Part shown: piece by piece, positions 24,677-37,861 of the stretch
How the letters are laid out: every line of letters starts with the position of its first letter
Numbering within the stretch: the stretch's first letter is position 1
Source: Protula sp. h YS-2021
Lineage: Eukaryota > Annelida > Polychaeta > Sabellida > Serpulidae
Assembly: GCA_949752745.1 (NCBI GenBank)
Contig: OX457028.1
Coordinates: 5,886,095-5,950,094 of the forward strand
Reading direction: 5' to 3'
Length of the DNA: 64,000 bases
Program-made: the position numbers and the translations under genes
Notes under the pieces: model-generated
Database searches by the model: none
Told to the model about the DNA's origin: nothing
The model's input: the letters and a program-made list of their open reading frames with translations, nothing else

Positions 24677-27489
24677 ATTGTAAATGTTTTCTTCGCGAAA
24701 AACAGAATCCATATAACTATTGATGATAATGCATTCCACAAAACATCAAATGGCATCTGTAAATCTGAGTTCTGTATTACAGTGTATTATCAACTGTTGT
24801 GTATGTCCCTGTTCGCGGAAATTGAGTAATTTACATAAAAAATAAAAATGCGGGAAAGAGACATAATTTTGCAATAGTTTGTTTGCTCTAAAACGCCACC
24901 ATTGAATTAATATAACGTTTCCAATAATATAACGTTTCCAATAAAATACGGATGTACAGTGTTTTTGCCCTTGAGATCTCCATTGCTCACATAGCTCATT
25001 ATGAGGAAAATTTTCCGTGTATTTAGATGTTGTTTATTCCATTGCATGCAAAACCTGGCCTGCATGGGCAACTTTATTGTTATTTCACCTCATACTGTCA
25101 TGGGTAAAATAGTTAGGACTTACCGTGGATATCCGCATGAATGATTTTACAAAGCAATGTTTTGTAAGTTTAAAGATGAAACAATCCATTTACATATCTT
25201 TTGTGTAATTATTATAACCAGACAATGCAAAGAACACCTTTCGTTCTATGCAAATTAAACCTTAGCAAAAAGTACGCTTCGAACCAGAAACATTACGATA
25301 CCGAAGACTTAAAAACATTCGAAGAAATTCCCAGAACCTTTGTTAAGATGAATGTCATCATGCTAGTTACATTAAAACTGTGTAACACTCCTTTTGAACT
25401 TTTCGTTGTATCCCAGAAAGCATTTTGCAGTTTCGAAACTATCACATCGATTTAACGTTGCAATCCAACACGACCTCCAACATCAATTCTAGAATTTGGT
25501 TGTGATTTGTCGCTCTCATAGATCAATAGCTTATCAATATTGACACAGCGTTGAATGGGCGGTTAATAATCTACACTGTCTGGATAGTGTATTTAATTGG
25601 AACAAAATACACTTTCTCCAATTTCTAAACAAAGCTGTACAGACTTTGGAAAATGGACTGTAAGACATCGAGGTAACAACAAAGGAATATTTTTATCATG
25701 GTATGACTCATAGATAATGTAGCCAAGACACAATTTACCAAAATGACAACGTCATGCAGGAAAATTTATGAAGAATGTTTATTTTAAAAAATATTCATGA
25801 GAATTCCCTGTTACCCAACGTTTAATGTTTCCATGTTTTTATAATGTCACTCTTCCAACATCTTAACAATGTCGAGAAGCAGATGTTGCAAAATCCCAAA
25901 AATCACCCGCAAGGATGTTATTTACAAAAAGCGCTTAGAGAGACTATAATAAGCGCTACATAAATATTGGAACTGAACTGAAAAAGTTTTCGATTTAACT
26001 GAGTAACTCACTGATATCAGACAGATAGTGGATGACGTTGCAAGCGCAGACTCAGCAAAGTTAGTGTAATAACAGGCTGCAATCATAGTGATAATAGCGG
26101 ATGCGCATGCTGGTCTATTAGACAAAATGTTTTTCAGTTTGCCATTTCCCTTTATGGTAACAGTGAGTACGATGTCTGTCATCAGTCTGTCAAAACGTTT
26201 GTGTTTAAAATAATACATGAATGAAAGTCTATAAATAATTAGCTATCAAAGGCTAGATATCTTAGAACAGTATTTTATAGACATTATTTAATAAAATAGT
26301 ACCTAGTTGTGTGTTGTAAGTTTGCGGCACAAACGTTAATCTTTTGGAAAAACCATTTAAGGGCCGTTCGTTTTTTTACCAATGAAACATGGTTGCTGAA
26401 CTTTAATAATGTTGCTAGTCCCTTACAGTCCCATTCACTCATGCTTTAATGCCAATAAATGACTTCTTCACTCTCATGTAAGAACGTAACTTTAGGACAA
26501 AGAGGCCAGGCAGATGAGCGCTTGCTATTTAATATAAAGTTTTGGAATGCAGGCAAATGATTAGTGAGGTCTGTGTTTGGAATTCGGTTCCTAAGCTACA
26601 CTTCTAAGGCTTGGAATAAAAGGGAAAATATTAATAGAAACCATGCGGCTCGAGCATGTCTTATTTCTTTGTTATTCCGAAACTTAATGTCTGCCTGTAA
26701 AAGACACGGATTAGTGCTCCTCAAATTACATAATGAATTCTAGAAGGTTTTTGATGTGTCTCAGTGTTGCAACATTGTTTGAAAAGACATCGAGCCTTTG
26801 TTACTTATATACATACTCTATGTGGAAAAGTGACCGACCTAACTGCTAAAACAATTCAACCATTCAATAATTGGCTTTTATTTCACACCTCAAGGGATTG
26901 CATTGTTATCATGTAACAACCCACCTTGTCATTTGGATGGATTCATTTTATTTGTCACATTGCTATTTGTAAGTTTTAAACCGATTTTAAATGTTAAATA
27001 CAAAAACATCACTTTTCACTTGTGAGCTAAGCGGCATCAGGTATTCACAGGAATCATTGCGTACTGAACAATTCAAGAACAAGTTATTACCTTTACTTGA
27101 AGACTACTGAAGAGGCAGAATTGTGCATTCAGCAGTTCTCGTTTCAAAATGATTGGAGAATGCCGGTAGCTTTAGCTAAGACAAGCAGAGGTTTATCAAG
27201 CTGACTTTTATTAATGAAAATTTAAATGAATTCTTAAACCAATAATCTTACCTCAAGACTAGTTTTTTTTAATCTTTGTTGCATTTCATTAATTTTAATT
27301 TTACCATAGTTTCAGTAACGAAAAACTATTATCACAGCTATACCAAGAGCAACTAGACCAAAATTCGCACAGCGAATTAGACCCCACTTCGAGTGATAAC
27401 TTAAAATGGAAGGTAGATGATATGGCTGTTTGCTAACAATTTTCACTTGTCTGAAGGCAGAACATCTTCCTAAATACTACCAACTATAC

Positions 27490-28505
27490 CGGTAAGGTCA
27501 ATGAAAAAATTGTTATCAGGTGCACCACTTCAGATGACCCTACATACATGTCCCAAGTTTGATTGGTCTAGCGTCAGTGGTTTTCAAGATGATGTCTGGA
27601 AACCGATTGCTCTTACCGTTTTCGAGATAAAGACCAACTTCGGCTTAGGGATCGAAAGTGACCTACGGAACGTTGTTTAGTGGTTAAGGTCGAAAATGAG
27701 GTCAGAATTGGTCTGCCTCTTACCGTTTTAGAGATAAATGCCAACTTCCATTTTGCGGCTCGAAAGTGACCTTAAGGTTAAGGACCGGAAGTTATACCTT
27801 ACGTAACGGCGTATAGGAGATGGAGGTCAGAAATGAGGTCTCTTAGCGTTTTTTGGTTAAATCATTGTTTTTCTTAAATAACGTTTTTTGCGATACGACC
27901 TTGACCATCAAAGTCAAGGTAAAAAATTTTAACGCTTTCCTCATATCATATCGTCCTCTATATATGTGCAAAGGTTGGCGTTTCTAGCTTCATCCGCTTT
28001 GCCGTAGATGTCTGGAAACCGACTGAACTTTTTCGCGATTTTATCTGGACTAGTAAGGCCAAAGTCAAAAATTTTTATCAGGTGCAGCACTTCAGATAAC
28101 CCTCCATACATGTGCCAAGTTTGGTTGGTTTAGCCTCAGTGGTCTTGGAAGAGATGTTTGAAAACCGATTCTGCGGAAAAAGAAAAAAAAAGAAAAAAAG
28201 GAAGGGGAAAAGGTGAAGAATTCGAGGCAATCCATCTCCATTTCGTATTTTCAATACAGCTTTTATGCCATTCTAAGATGAAAAATAAAGCAGTGAATTT
28301 GCAAACACATGCTTCATTTGTATTAAGGGTGAGGATCACATTCTGTTGTTCTGTTCTTCTCTGGAGATTAAAATACCTTATTATGTAGCAAAGTGGAATC
28401 GATTTTAATACTAGACGGCTTAAAATAACAAAATAACTGCTAAACTTCAATACATTAAAATTCTTTTTTTAATTTATGCCGCACTCCCCTAGAACACGGT
28501 TGGTA
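27490..28505. repeat. Dispersed repeat, left copy
   Basis: The segment 27835-28505 closely resembles 38030-38757 in direct orientation. Shared landmarks are ATACATGTGCCAAGTT, AATTCGAGGCAATCCATCTC, AAGGGTGAGGATCACATTCT and ACATTAAAATTCTTTTTTT. Part of the unit (CACTTCAGAT, ATGTGCCAAGTTTG and GGAAACCGATT stretches) is also repeated internally from 27500. This copy lacks the terminal inverted repeats of the right copy. Confidence 0.85.
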
Positions 28506-29729
28506 TAAAAATAACGAGTAAAATATTGGCTATCAACTGAAGAATTATTATCGAGCTCTCTGCAATATGTTGTACCAGCCAGCTGTAAGATACGTATACT
28601 GTTGTAATATAGACGTTAAACACCTTGATGAAAATATTTTTTCCTTATTATTCAATTCTAAATTTAAAAAATATATATATCTTATTACTTTATTCCATTT
28701 GTTGCAGAAGCGTTTTCAAAATTACAAGGTCATATAATAGCTACATAATATAGTAATTCGATACTGAATAGCGGAAATTAAACTTGGGTCGACAAAGCTA
28801 GGATTTTGAACATATAGATTTCAGAGTAAATTGCCAATTTCTTCAAAACTCTACGAAATACAGGCTTTGACGTGATATGTTCCGGTAAATATTCTGACAT
28901 CGATAAAACGTCAAACTGAGGATATATCAGCGACAACTGCAAAATTGCAATATTAAACGTGCTTGTAACTTGGTTTTGGTTGGTAGCGACAACAGATCAA
29001 CGTCTTTGACACAACGCTGAATAGTTTTGGATAAGCGATACATAGGCTGACTAAAACTGGTTGCAATTTCATTGTGTTCTACATCGACCATAAATAATGT
29101 TTACATCAAGTCTTATATCCTTTAGATATGATGCTTTTTAGAATTGCTTTTCGTTCTCGAAACCTTTCCCTCGCTTCTTTGACGTCTTTGTTTCGAAAAA
29201 TCGCTGTTTACTGCTGAATTCGAAAAATCTAAGTCGCAAAGAAATTGTGAACCTTGCAGAAAAAGAACTCCATACCCCATTTTTTGGCACACCTGGATTT
29301 TTGTAATGTGGATTTCCACACTGAACGAAAACCAGAAGCTGACGAAAAGTCAAAATGTTAAAAACCATAATAACGTCATACGCATCAGTGTTACGTCATA
29401 TTGCAACATTATTGTAGCTAAATTCGAGGGTCACTTTTTGCGCATATGGACATTTGGGGAGTTCTTTTTAAAGGGAGCAGTTATTTAAACCGGAAATGGC
29501 AAATGGAAGAAAGACAAGAAGCATAGAATTTGTATTTGTACATACATTTGACCTCTTTTGGTCATAAAGTTAAAAAATAGAAAGACTTGCTCTTAGAGGA
29601 TGTTTTTTTAACAAAATGAACTTAGAATAGAGATTAGAGTACTGTTATATTCAGGAAATAATATGCGGATATGCCTAAATATATGTGTTCTACTATAGAA
29701 TAGAACTGGAAAAGTTTGAAATATCCATT
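28506..29729. other. Non-coding stretch
   Basis: I found no supported gene. Overlapping short frames at 29122-29488 on both strands have no recognisable features. Confidence 0.5.
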
Positions 29730-30563
29730 TGTCACGGATGTGATCCGGGGGTTTGGGCCAGATGAGGAAATGAGTAGCCGGTAGTCAAAGAAACACAGTT
29801 AAAAGGCAGATATTTAAACAACAAGGGTTTTATTCATAGTAAAAACACCAATAAATATGACATAATCCATCCACTTATACCAATATTATCACAGGAGTGC
29901 CCACAGTACATGCTAGATAAATACATAAATACACAAATAAATAAATAAATAAATACATAAATAAATAAATACCCAAAAATGTCTCACACCCTCTCGTGTA
30001 CTTGACAGTGTTCCACGGCGAAACTCCCACAAATCGCCAGATACGCACAGTACTTTGACCCGAAACTTCACGGTGGCAGGGACGTAGCGCCCAACGCGTA
30101 CAGTTCCGTGTAATGCTGATTCACCAGAGAATAACGTACACTTGGCATTTATTCACCTTAAATGTCGTAGCAAAAAAAACATTTTACACGAATTGCCTTG
30201 ATAAATCACGAGTTGCCCTATGTTTTGTTTACATTCTATAACCAGACACTAGCTAGATTAATCAACACAGAAGGCAATGAACACCCGATATCTTCTTCAC
30301 AAGAGTTTATATTTACATCCTTCACATAGCTTTACATGTCTCGTGATTCTGTCGAATAACCCTCACTTTCATTACAAAACCTTTTATTGATGACTTCTTG
30401 AACCTGTTCGCTAAGGTTGCATTTATTTGCCGTTGTCAAGAATACCACACTGCGACTCTGCGAGGCTGTCGGTAATGTGGCAGGTTACCATACATCACGA
30501 ATCTCCCGGGGATTTAGCAAATTAAATAATACTTATAAATTAATATTTTTGTCATAATTGACA
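29730..30563 (-). repeat. 3' LTR
   Basis: The plus strand starts TGTCACGGATGT and ends AATTGACA, so in element sense it runs TG...CA. It matches the right LTR over nearly its full length, including AAAAGGCAGATATTTAAA, CATCCACTTATACCAA and ACGAGTTGCCCTATGTTTTG, but lacks about 450 bases present in the right LTR. It contains an AAAT-type microsatellite. A purine run (AAAGGGGAGC in element sense, near 30590) may be the polypurine tract. Confidence 0.85.
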
Positions 30564-30682
30564 CACGCCGGTTTTATCTAACAAAATCTTAAAAGCTCCC
30601 CTTTAAGTCATTTGTCGAATACTAAACATAAATGCATTCAACTATTTCGCAATATTCACAACCAACATTCAACCATATACGA

Positions 30683-31150
30683 TTATATTCTACTCAAATA
30701 ATCTGCGCCTACATTATCGCGACCATGGATGTCCTGAAACACAATACTGTATGGCTGCAACAAGATCGACCATCTCATGAAACGATCATTGGTATGCTTT
30801 GCCGAATTCAAGAACACCAACGCCACATGATCCGTTTGTAAAATAAATGGCTTCCCCATCAAGTAAACCTTAAACTTACCACTGCCCATACGATAGCTAA
30901 ACATTAACGCTCATATATCGAGTATCTCTGCTGTCGGGGCAATAACCTCTTACTAGCGTAAGCTACGGGTGCTAATATATCATCTTGCTCTTGTAATAAA
31001 ACTGCACCTAGACCTACAGAAGACGCATCGGTCATCAACACAGCAATCCTTGTCTACTTCTGGCAGTTTAAGTACGGGTTTCTTTGTCAACATCTGTTTC
31101 AACCTATCAAATGCCTTTATGGCATGAACATTCCACTGAAGCTTAAATGG
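30683..31150 (-). pseudogene. Retrotransposon RNase H domain
   Basis: In element sense the translation shows RNase H hallmarks of gypsy-type pol: a TDH motif (FILQTDHVALVFLN), then an MRW segment and DNVGADYLSR near the end. Broken into at least two frames, with a gap at 30905-30979. Confidence 0.85.
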
Positions 31151-31830
31151 TAACTTGGCTTTTGACAAATCAGTTCGGGCAAAATTGCCTATAGTAGTTA
31201 GCCAACCCAAGGAACGAACAAAGCTGAGTTTTATTTTCCGGCAACGGAGCATTTTTAACCTTTTCAACCTTGTCCTCTTAAGTACTGAGTTCACCTTGTC
31301 CTACTTTATGACCAACAAAGTCTAATTTCTGATAACCGACGAAACACTTGGATAATTTTACTGTCAAACCAGCCTTCAAGACTCTTTCAAAGACACTTTC
31401 GACAACCCACAACTACTCCTTCCACAAAACTGTGTAAGTCAGAACATCATCTACAAAACTATCAACCTGTTCTAAACCATAGAGAAGCGTTCTCATCATT
31501 TGGTTGTATTCACTACCCGCGTTGACTTAGCCAAAAGGCATGAATCTGTACTGATATAGGCCAAACGGAGTACAAAAAGCAGTCTTTTCTTTTGCAGCTT
31601 GGGTCAGAGGGATGTGGTAATAACCTTTGAAAAAAATCCATTTTCGAAAGATAATTGCACCCATGTAATCTCGCAAATATTTCACTTGACCCCAGCTATT
31701 GATGCTGATAAGGGGAGTTGGACTGTTCTATAATGCCTGATTGTATCATCTCTTCTATTTCCGATTTACACTCGTCAATCATTGCAAAAGGTATTGGGTA
31801 TTGCTTAGTCCTGATTGGTTTGTGTGTTGT
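31150..31830 (-). pseudogene. Retrotransposon reverse transcriptase
   Basis: Translation across frames shows the RT catalytic FVDDVL box (near 31455), preceded by FGLYQYRFMPFG with an in-frame stop directly after it. Further upstream is an SKMDFF segment with a frameshift. It lies 3' of the integrase in element sense. Confidence 0.85.
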
Positions 31831-31835
31831 CAAAG

Positions 31836-33110
31836 TTATGTCACAAGTCCACATGTTGCATTTCCCTGGTGTTGATGTTTTAGTTCTTCTGGATTAATAT
31901 TTACGTCACGATAGGTTTCTTGGTCCTTTTTCGGGTTTGTCCACATTTGATTGTCATCAAGTGTTGTTTCGGTTTCATCTTCCAGTATTGTACCCACAAC
32001 ATAACCTAAACTTGATTTTTGACCGTTACCTTCTAGCGAATAGAATTTCTTCAAAATGTTGATGTGGTACAGTTTATCTTTGCCATTAATTTCGATCAGA
32101 TAGTCGTTTAATCCTTTCTTTCCTTTCACTAGATATGGGCCTTTCCATTGCAGTAGCAATTTGTTGTGATCAGTCGGTAACAGTAACAAAACTTTCTAAT
32201 TTATGAGGTCTAGTCGAATTGTCAAAATGTTTCTTGTATGTTTCTGGTGCACTTTCCAGCTCCTTTTTAGCTAAGCTTCCTCGTTCGATTCCTAAGATCT
32301 ATGACATATTAGTATGCCGTTTTCACTTCACTGTCACCTGCTTCGTTCGTCCACAACTCACGCAAGATATTCATTGGTCTGCTAACCGTACGTCCGTACA
32401 ACTCAAATTGCGAAAACTTTGTGCTGGTTTGAGGAGCTTCAACAAGGGTTCTATGTACCTACACACATGGGTTCGTCTACACACATGCATTTGAGCGTTT
32501 TCCTCAAATTACTTTTCGCAAAGACCATTTCCTTGACTATGATAAAGAGTTATGAACAAGTTTTGGATCGACAATAACCTTGAAACTTCTGCCATCATTT
32601 CAGATGAGAACGACGAATCATCGTCTGAAACTCTTTGCTTTTAGTACACCTACCCTAGAGAAAATTCCTACTAAAGCTTCTGCTACGCGAATTGTCTCTA
32701 TGTTTGGTAAAGCTACTGCTTCTGGAGTGCATAATCTACACAAGTGAGGATATATCTATTGCCTTTTTCACTAACCGGAAAAATTGGTCCTATTATGTCT
32801 ATTGCAACCCTTTGAAACGGAACATCTATAAGCGCAGGCTTTTCCAATGGAACACTCCTAAACAATCCTTTCGAAACAGTTTTCTGACAAACTTTACACA
32901 ATCTACAATAGCGAACTATGTCTGCTCTAATGCCAGGCCAAAATAAGTTTTCAGCTACCTTGTTTAAGTTTTCTCTGCACCTAAATGTCCTGCCAAAACA
33001 GAACTATGAGCCAATTCTAAAACACCTTTCCTGAACTTACTGGGTACCAAGAGCTGAACGAACACTTTGTCTGGATCTACTTTCGCTGAGGTGAAACATC
33101 TGTACAAGTA
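31836..33110 (-). pseudogene. Retrotransposon integrase
   Basis: The N-terminal zinc-binding region is visible as ELAHSSVLAGHLGAEKT (end of the PR-containing frame) and CKVCQKT. The catalytic core begins at RVAIDIIGPIFPV with the first Asp and continues in another frame. The C-terminal GPY/F-type module is WKGPYLVKGKKGLNDYLIEI followed by an HINILKKF-type end (31836-32189). Frameshifts split it into at least three pieces. The module order places it between protease and reverse transcriptase. Confidence 0.85.
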
Positions 33111-33329
33111 ACCATTGCGTTTTTCAAACCATGTCTCAGTATTGCCTAATTTCCTTCGCTTTTTTGATTTACTAGCTTTCCATGCTTTGTCCAAAGACTT
33201 GTCGCTATGTTGTTCTGCTTTAAACTCTTCTATTGGAATACTAAGATTCAAACTACTTTCAATTACTTTCAAAGGTTTGACCGGCTTAAATGAATCTTTG
33301 ACCATTGACCTTGTCTGAACAATAGAACA

Positions 33330-33557
33330 GCATTCATTTTGTTGGATAACTCCCATCACCACATCACATACTAACGTGTCCAAGCATAACGTTTCTATCT
33401 CACCAACAAACCATGGACATTCCAACCGAACCTTAGCCACCCTTGTGTAATTGGATGAGCCATTTATCATGAAGTACTTTCTTCTTTTACCTGTCCACTG
33501 ATTGTCTGTCACAAATCGAGAATGAACAAACACTGTTGTACAACCTGTATCCCTCAT
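33330..33557 (-). pseudogene. Retrotransposon aspartic protease
   Basis: The catalytic DTG is present (MRDTGCTTVFVHSRF) and a second half ends VCDVVMGVI. The frame continues (32964) into the integrase zinc-binding region, so protease and integrase are fused in one open stretch. A run of three 18-bp repeats encoding Ser-Ser-Asn lies just upstream (about 33557-33611). Confidence 0.85.
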
Positions 33558-33683
33558 AGAATTTGATGAATTACTAGAATTTGATGAATTACTAGAATTT
33601 GATGAATTACTAGAACCTTGATCCGATCTATTTCTCTCAGAAGACCTGTTTTCCTGAGGTTTATTGTTAAATTTATTTCCTCT

Positions 33684-34373
33684 TTATTTCCCTTTCTGAA
33701 AGTTTTGACTAGAGTTTTGATACGACCGTTTATGAGCCCGTTTGTACAAATCGGCTACATCAACCATGCTTTTGGTTTTTAACCCTTTTTCATCTAACTG
33801 GAATCTGTGAAGCAATGCCCCTTTCAACTTTGCATAGTTATTTACATGCTCATCAGGCAGTGTAGCATAAACCTCTAGAGCCTTCCTTTCCAGTACGCAC
33901 CTAAAGAGACACACCATCTATCACGAGACCAACCCCGAGCTGTAGCATAGCGCTCAAACCCGAGAGTCCATGTCATCCTTATCACAATTAAATTTTGGAA
34001 GTTTTGGTAAAACTCCAGTTGAACTGAATTGCAGCATCGTACCATCGACGTGAGAAGCCCTAGATAATTCTAATTACAGTTCACGGTCTCTAAGTTGCAT
34101 GTTTAGCTTGGCTTTTTCATGTTCAAGTTTTTCCCCCTCTAAAGCCAAAGCTTCAAACTCTTTTTCAATCGCACGACGACTTGCGCTATCTTCCCTTTCA
34201 ACAGCTTGTTGATCCTTTACAAAACGCGCAAGAGACTCGCCATCTAGATTAGCCTGCCTACCTAGTTCCATAATTTGATCTAAAGTCATCCTCGACTCAA
34301 CTGCTTTCTGACCGACGCCTTCGGCATCATTCTCTGGCGTTGCCATACCTAATGTTTCAAACCACTTAAGCAC
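33684..34373 (-). pseudogene. Retrotransposon gag
   Basis: An N-terminal part (34074-34373) has a coiled-coil-like charged segment (ARFVKDQQAVEREDSASRRA). A capsid-type part (33684-33917) carries ALEVYATLPDEHVNNYAKLK and ALLHRFQL. I see no CCHC zinc knuckle. The two parts are in different frames with stops between, and the second ends at a TAA before the protease region. Confidence 0.75.
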
Positions 34374-34379
34374 AAGCTT

Positions 34380-36461
34380 CGCACAGGCTTAAGCAACAGC
34401 ATACTATCACTAGCTAAACCAACTTAGGGCAACAATTAGCCTACGCTTACTAATAGACTAATCAATAACCACTGCAGTCCCTAGACTAACCCAAGTCACA
34501 GACTAATAGAAAACCACCTGGCCAAACCAGGCAAAACCATGTACTTCACTGGCTAAACCAATCAAGACATCTGCCAGACTAATCACCAGTTGACAATAGC
34601 AAAGTCTCAGACACGTCAATACAACCATAATGTCACAACTAAGCCCTATGCCAACACCACTAGTTATGAACAGGTCACCGGACCAACCAATATTTTGGAG
34701 AAAGTCACAGTCTGATAGTCTGATAATACCCTAAATCACCAGACGTAATATGCCATTCACCGGCTTGAACACATATACACCTCACATGCCACACTTGCAT
34801 GCATAAACCAAGCTAGTCTCCCGATAGCGCACAAAACAGGACTAAACTATAATCCACACACATTTAGGCAACGATATGCACTGCGCCAATATTTTTTTGG
34901 GTATAATAGCGCATATCAATGGTTGAACATAACATCCACCACCATATATATACACAAGATATCAGTACCTGGCCGTTATAGACGTGCGGAGCACGTATGT
35001 TCCTCTATTCAACACCTTTTCAATGCACCTGGTTATTAACGCAATAATAATTTAAACTCTCGTATTGATCTCACTTTTAAATCCTAACAATGCTAAACTA
35101 AGGCATCCACTTTTATTTCTGTGGCACCGTTATCGTGAAACTACCCACACGCGTACACTTTACCGTGAGATAACCCGCCACTGTTTCACTTCTGCCTCAA
35201 GGCATACGTCACACATTTTAATATACAGATCATTCTAACCATGACGCAACCCTTTCGTGTAAATTTTATCGTGACACAGCCCGCTTCCGTTTCACTTCCA
35301 CACTTCACAGAACCAAACTGTTCACTGAAATCAATAGCTTGCTCCGTCAATATAGCAATAACTTGGGCGCTGGGAGAGGGGGTTGAGACCTTCAGGTCAA
35401 CTTTTAATTAAAGTTGATCAACACGCCGTAAGTTCTGAATGTGTGTTTTTTAAGAGGGGGATACGGTCAATTGTTATTTGTTGTTGAAAAGGTTACTAGA
35501 ATTCTTTCTATGCAATGCTTTCTATTTCCACCGAAGCAACTGTCTGTTTTTTATCAGAAGAGAGGAAACGAGTGCTTGAGAGCCGTCGTTTAACCATCAA
35601 CCTAACGCTAAAGAGGATAAACTGATTTCTCAACCAAAACACTTGCTGTCAATCGTCGCTTACATATCTACCAAACACAAAACTCAACATTTTCTGTGGC
35701 CGCAAAGTAAAGACACTGACTGCAAGGAGGGGCAGCTCCTAAAATACCGATTACTTAAAACAACAGACCTTCACTTTGCAATGCCTCTTGTGTATCAGCC
35801 AATTGCTTCTCCCAACTCATTTAAATAACTGAAATAACTAAAAAAATATAACAATAGCAAGGCGGGGGAGGGGGTGGGGGTTAATACTGACGCCCAGGTC
35901 AACATTCAGTTGAAGTTGATCAACAGATCAACAGGCAGTAACGTTTAATACTTTTAAGAAGGGAACACGGTTTTCTGCCTTTCTAGTTTACTGCAATAGT
36001 AAATTGATCGAAACTCTTTTCACCCACGGCCAACACACCAAAACTACTGTCATTTTATCATACAACAGGGCCACCTAACTGAACGAATACACAGCTTCTG
36101 TCAACCCAAAAAACATTTGCTGTTGATCGTCCCTTAAACACTGACTGAAGAGAGACACAGCTCTCAATAGCCGTCACTGAAAGCCACAGGCTTCACGAAG
36201 TGATTTTACTTTGCAACGCCTTGCTTCAAACACATTGATCGACTTCCCGCATGCAGAGTTCTGTTTACATGCTACTAAATAAGTCACTGCCAGCCTTCTA
36301 TTTGTGGCCAGCTTTATAACAGTGCACATACACAATAGCAAAAAAATCACTCTGGTGACATTCAACTGCCAAAATACTACCACTTCCTGCACCAAAAAAA
36401 ACTCTCACTATATTTCCAGACTACGGCTTAAATTTTACCCATCCTGGCAGGCTCGCAACGA
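34380..36461 (-). other. Retrotransposon leader with internal duplication
   Basis: About 2 kb without coding support lies between the 5' LTR and gag. A diverged duplication is visible: G-rich runs followed by AGGTCAAC and AAGTTGATCAACA occur at about 35375-35430 and again at 35865-35935, each followed by related sequence. No clear tRNA primer site was recognised next to the LTR. Confidence 0.55.
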
Positions 36462-37750
36462 TGTCACGGATGTTATACAGAGTTTTGGGCCAGATGAGCA
36501 AGTGAGTAGCCGGTAGTCAAAGAACACAGTGAAAAGGCAGATATTTAAAAACAAGGATTTTATTTATAGTATAAACACCAATAAATATGACATAAACCAT
36601 CCACTTATACCAACATTATCACAAACCTGCCCACAGTACATGCTAGATAAATAAATAAATACATAAATAAATAAATACCCAAAAATGTCTCACACCCTGC
36701 GGTGTACTTGACAGTGTTCCAGGGCGAAACTCCCACATATCGCCCGGTACGCACATTACTTTGACCCGAAACTTCACGGTAGCAAGGACGTAGCGCCCAA
36801 CGTGTACAGTATCGTGAAATGCTGATTCACCAGAGAAGAATGCACACAGCGTTCCAGTCAGGTACAGTACCTTGACACGCGAACTTGTAACGATCAATCC
36901 GCTTGTACAGCGACCGTTCAAAACCGATAGCGTACTGCCATATGCGACGCGTTGTTACTGCTTCAATGCAACTGAAGTATCATCACGAACAGGTAGGCGG
37001 ACGGACGTCCAGACCAGGAACTACATCAAGACTCCCACAGCATTGCCTCCGCGGCTACCAGGAACACACGGCCACTTGCTACAAATATACATTTACCTCA
37101 CTTTTACCATTCAAATAGCATTTCAATATATATGCATTCAAAACAATTACTCGAAGCCGGTTACAACGAATGGACCATATACAGAAATCCATTCGAAACA
37201 CCCCACACATCGAAAGCAAAACTAATGTTCTCGGACAGTTTCTGACAGATAATGAGGTTTACGATGTGCCTTTAAACCCATGTCAGGCATTCATGTCTCA
37301 AGACTCACAAAATTACATGTCCTACTTGGCATTTCTTCACGCTTAATGGCGTAGCAAAAAAAGCCATTTTACACAAATTGCCTCGACAAATCACGAGTTG
37401 CCCTATGTTTTGTTTACATTCTATAACCAGACACTAGCTAGATTAATCAACAAAGAAGGCAATAAATATCTGATATCTTCTTCACAAGAGTTTATATTTA
37501 CATCCTTCACATGACTTCACATGTCTCGTAATTCTGTCGAATAACCCTCACTTTCATTACAAAACCTTTTATTGATGACTTCCTTGAACATGATTCGCTA
37601 AGGTTGCATTTATTTGCTGTTGTCAAGAATACCACACTGCGATTCTGCGAGGCTGCCGGTAATGTGGCAGGTTACCATACATCCCGAATCTCCCGGGGAT
37701 TTAACAAATTAAATAAAACTTATAAATTAATATTTTTGTCATATTTGGCA
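36462..37750 (-). repeat. 5' LTR
   Basis: The plus strand starts TGTCACGGATGT and ends ATATTTGGCA. It aligns with the left LTR at both ends, but between about 36845 and 37325 it carries extra sequence absent from the left copy. The two LTRs also differ by many substitutions and small indels, which points to an old insertion. Confidence 0.85.
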
Positions 37751-37861
37751 ACATTAAATGGTGTGTTGCTCTCGTTGAGAATTTTTAATTTATTTGAAGC
37801 ATATATTTTGAAGTTCAAAGCGGCTATAGATGTAGTATTTCATCAGGTTCTTACATGAACC

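Larger units (their letters stand above)
22584..27490. other. Non-coding AT-rich stretch
   Basis: I see no strong gene here. Two small exon-like segments with good splice signals are listed separately (23579-23611, 24602-24676). Reading frames such as 22848-23102 (plus) and 25922-26218 (minus) have no recognisable domain. Confidence 0.5.
29730..37750 (-). mobile_element. Degenerate Ty3/gypsy-clade LTR retrotransposon, Gmr1-like domain order
   Basis: This 8.0-kb element on the minus strand is bounded by two related LTRs (29730-30563 and 36462-37750). Reading 5' to 3' on the minus strand: 5' LTR, a leader of about 2 kb, gag (34.4-33.7 kb), aspartic protease (33.5), integrase (33.1-31.8), reverse transcriptase (31.8-31.2), RNase H (31.2-30.7), 3' LTR. 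Integrase lies before reverse transcriptase, unlike ordinary Ty3/gypsy elements (PR-RT-RH-IN), but as known for the Gmr1 group. The GPY/F-type end of the integrase supports the Ty3/gypsy clade. Several frameshifts and stops show it is dead. Flanks CCATT (left) and ACATT (right) are a possible imperfect 5-bp target duplication. Confidence 0.85.

Noticed and set aside
29730..37750. Ty1/copia element, suggested by the IN-before-RT order
   Set aside because: The integrase C-terminal GPY/F-type module, the RNase H pattern and the gag/protease pattern fit the Ty3/gypsy clade; Gmr1-type order explains the layout.
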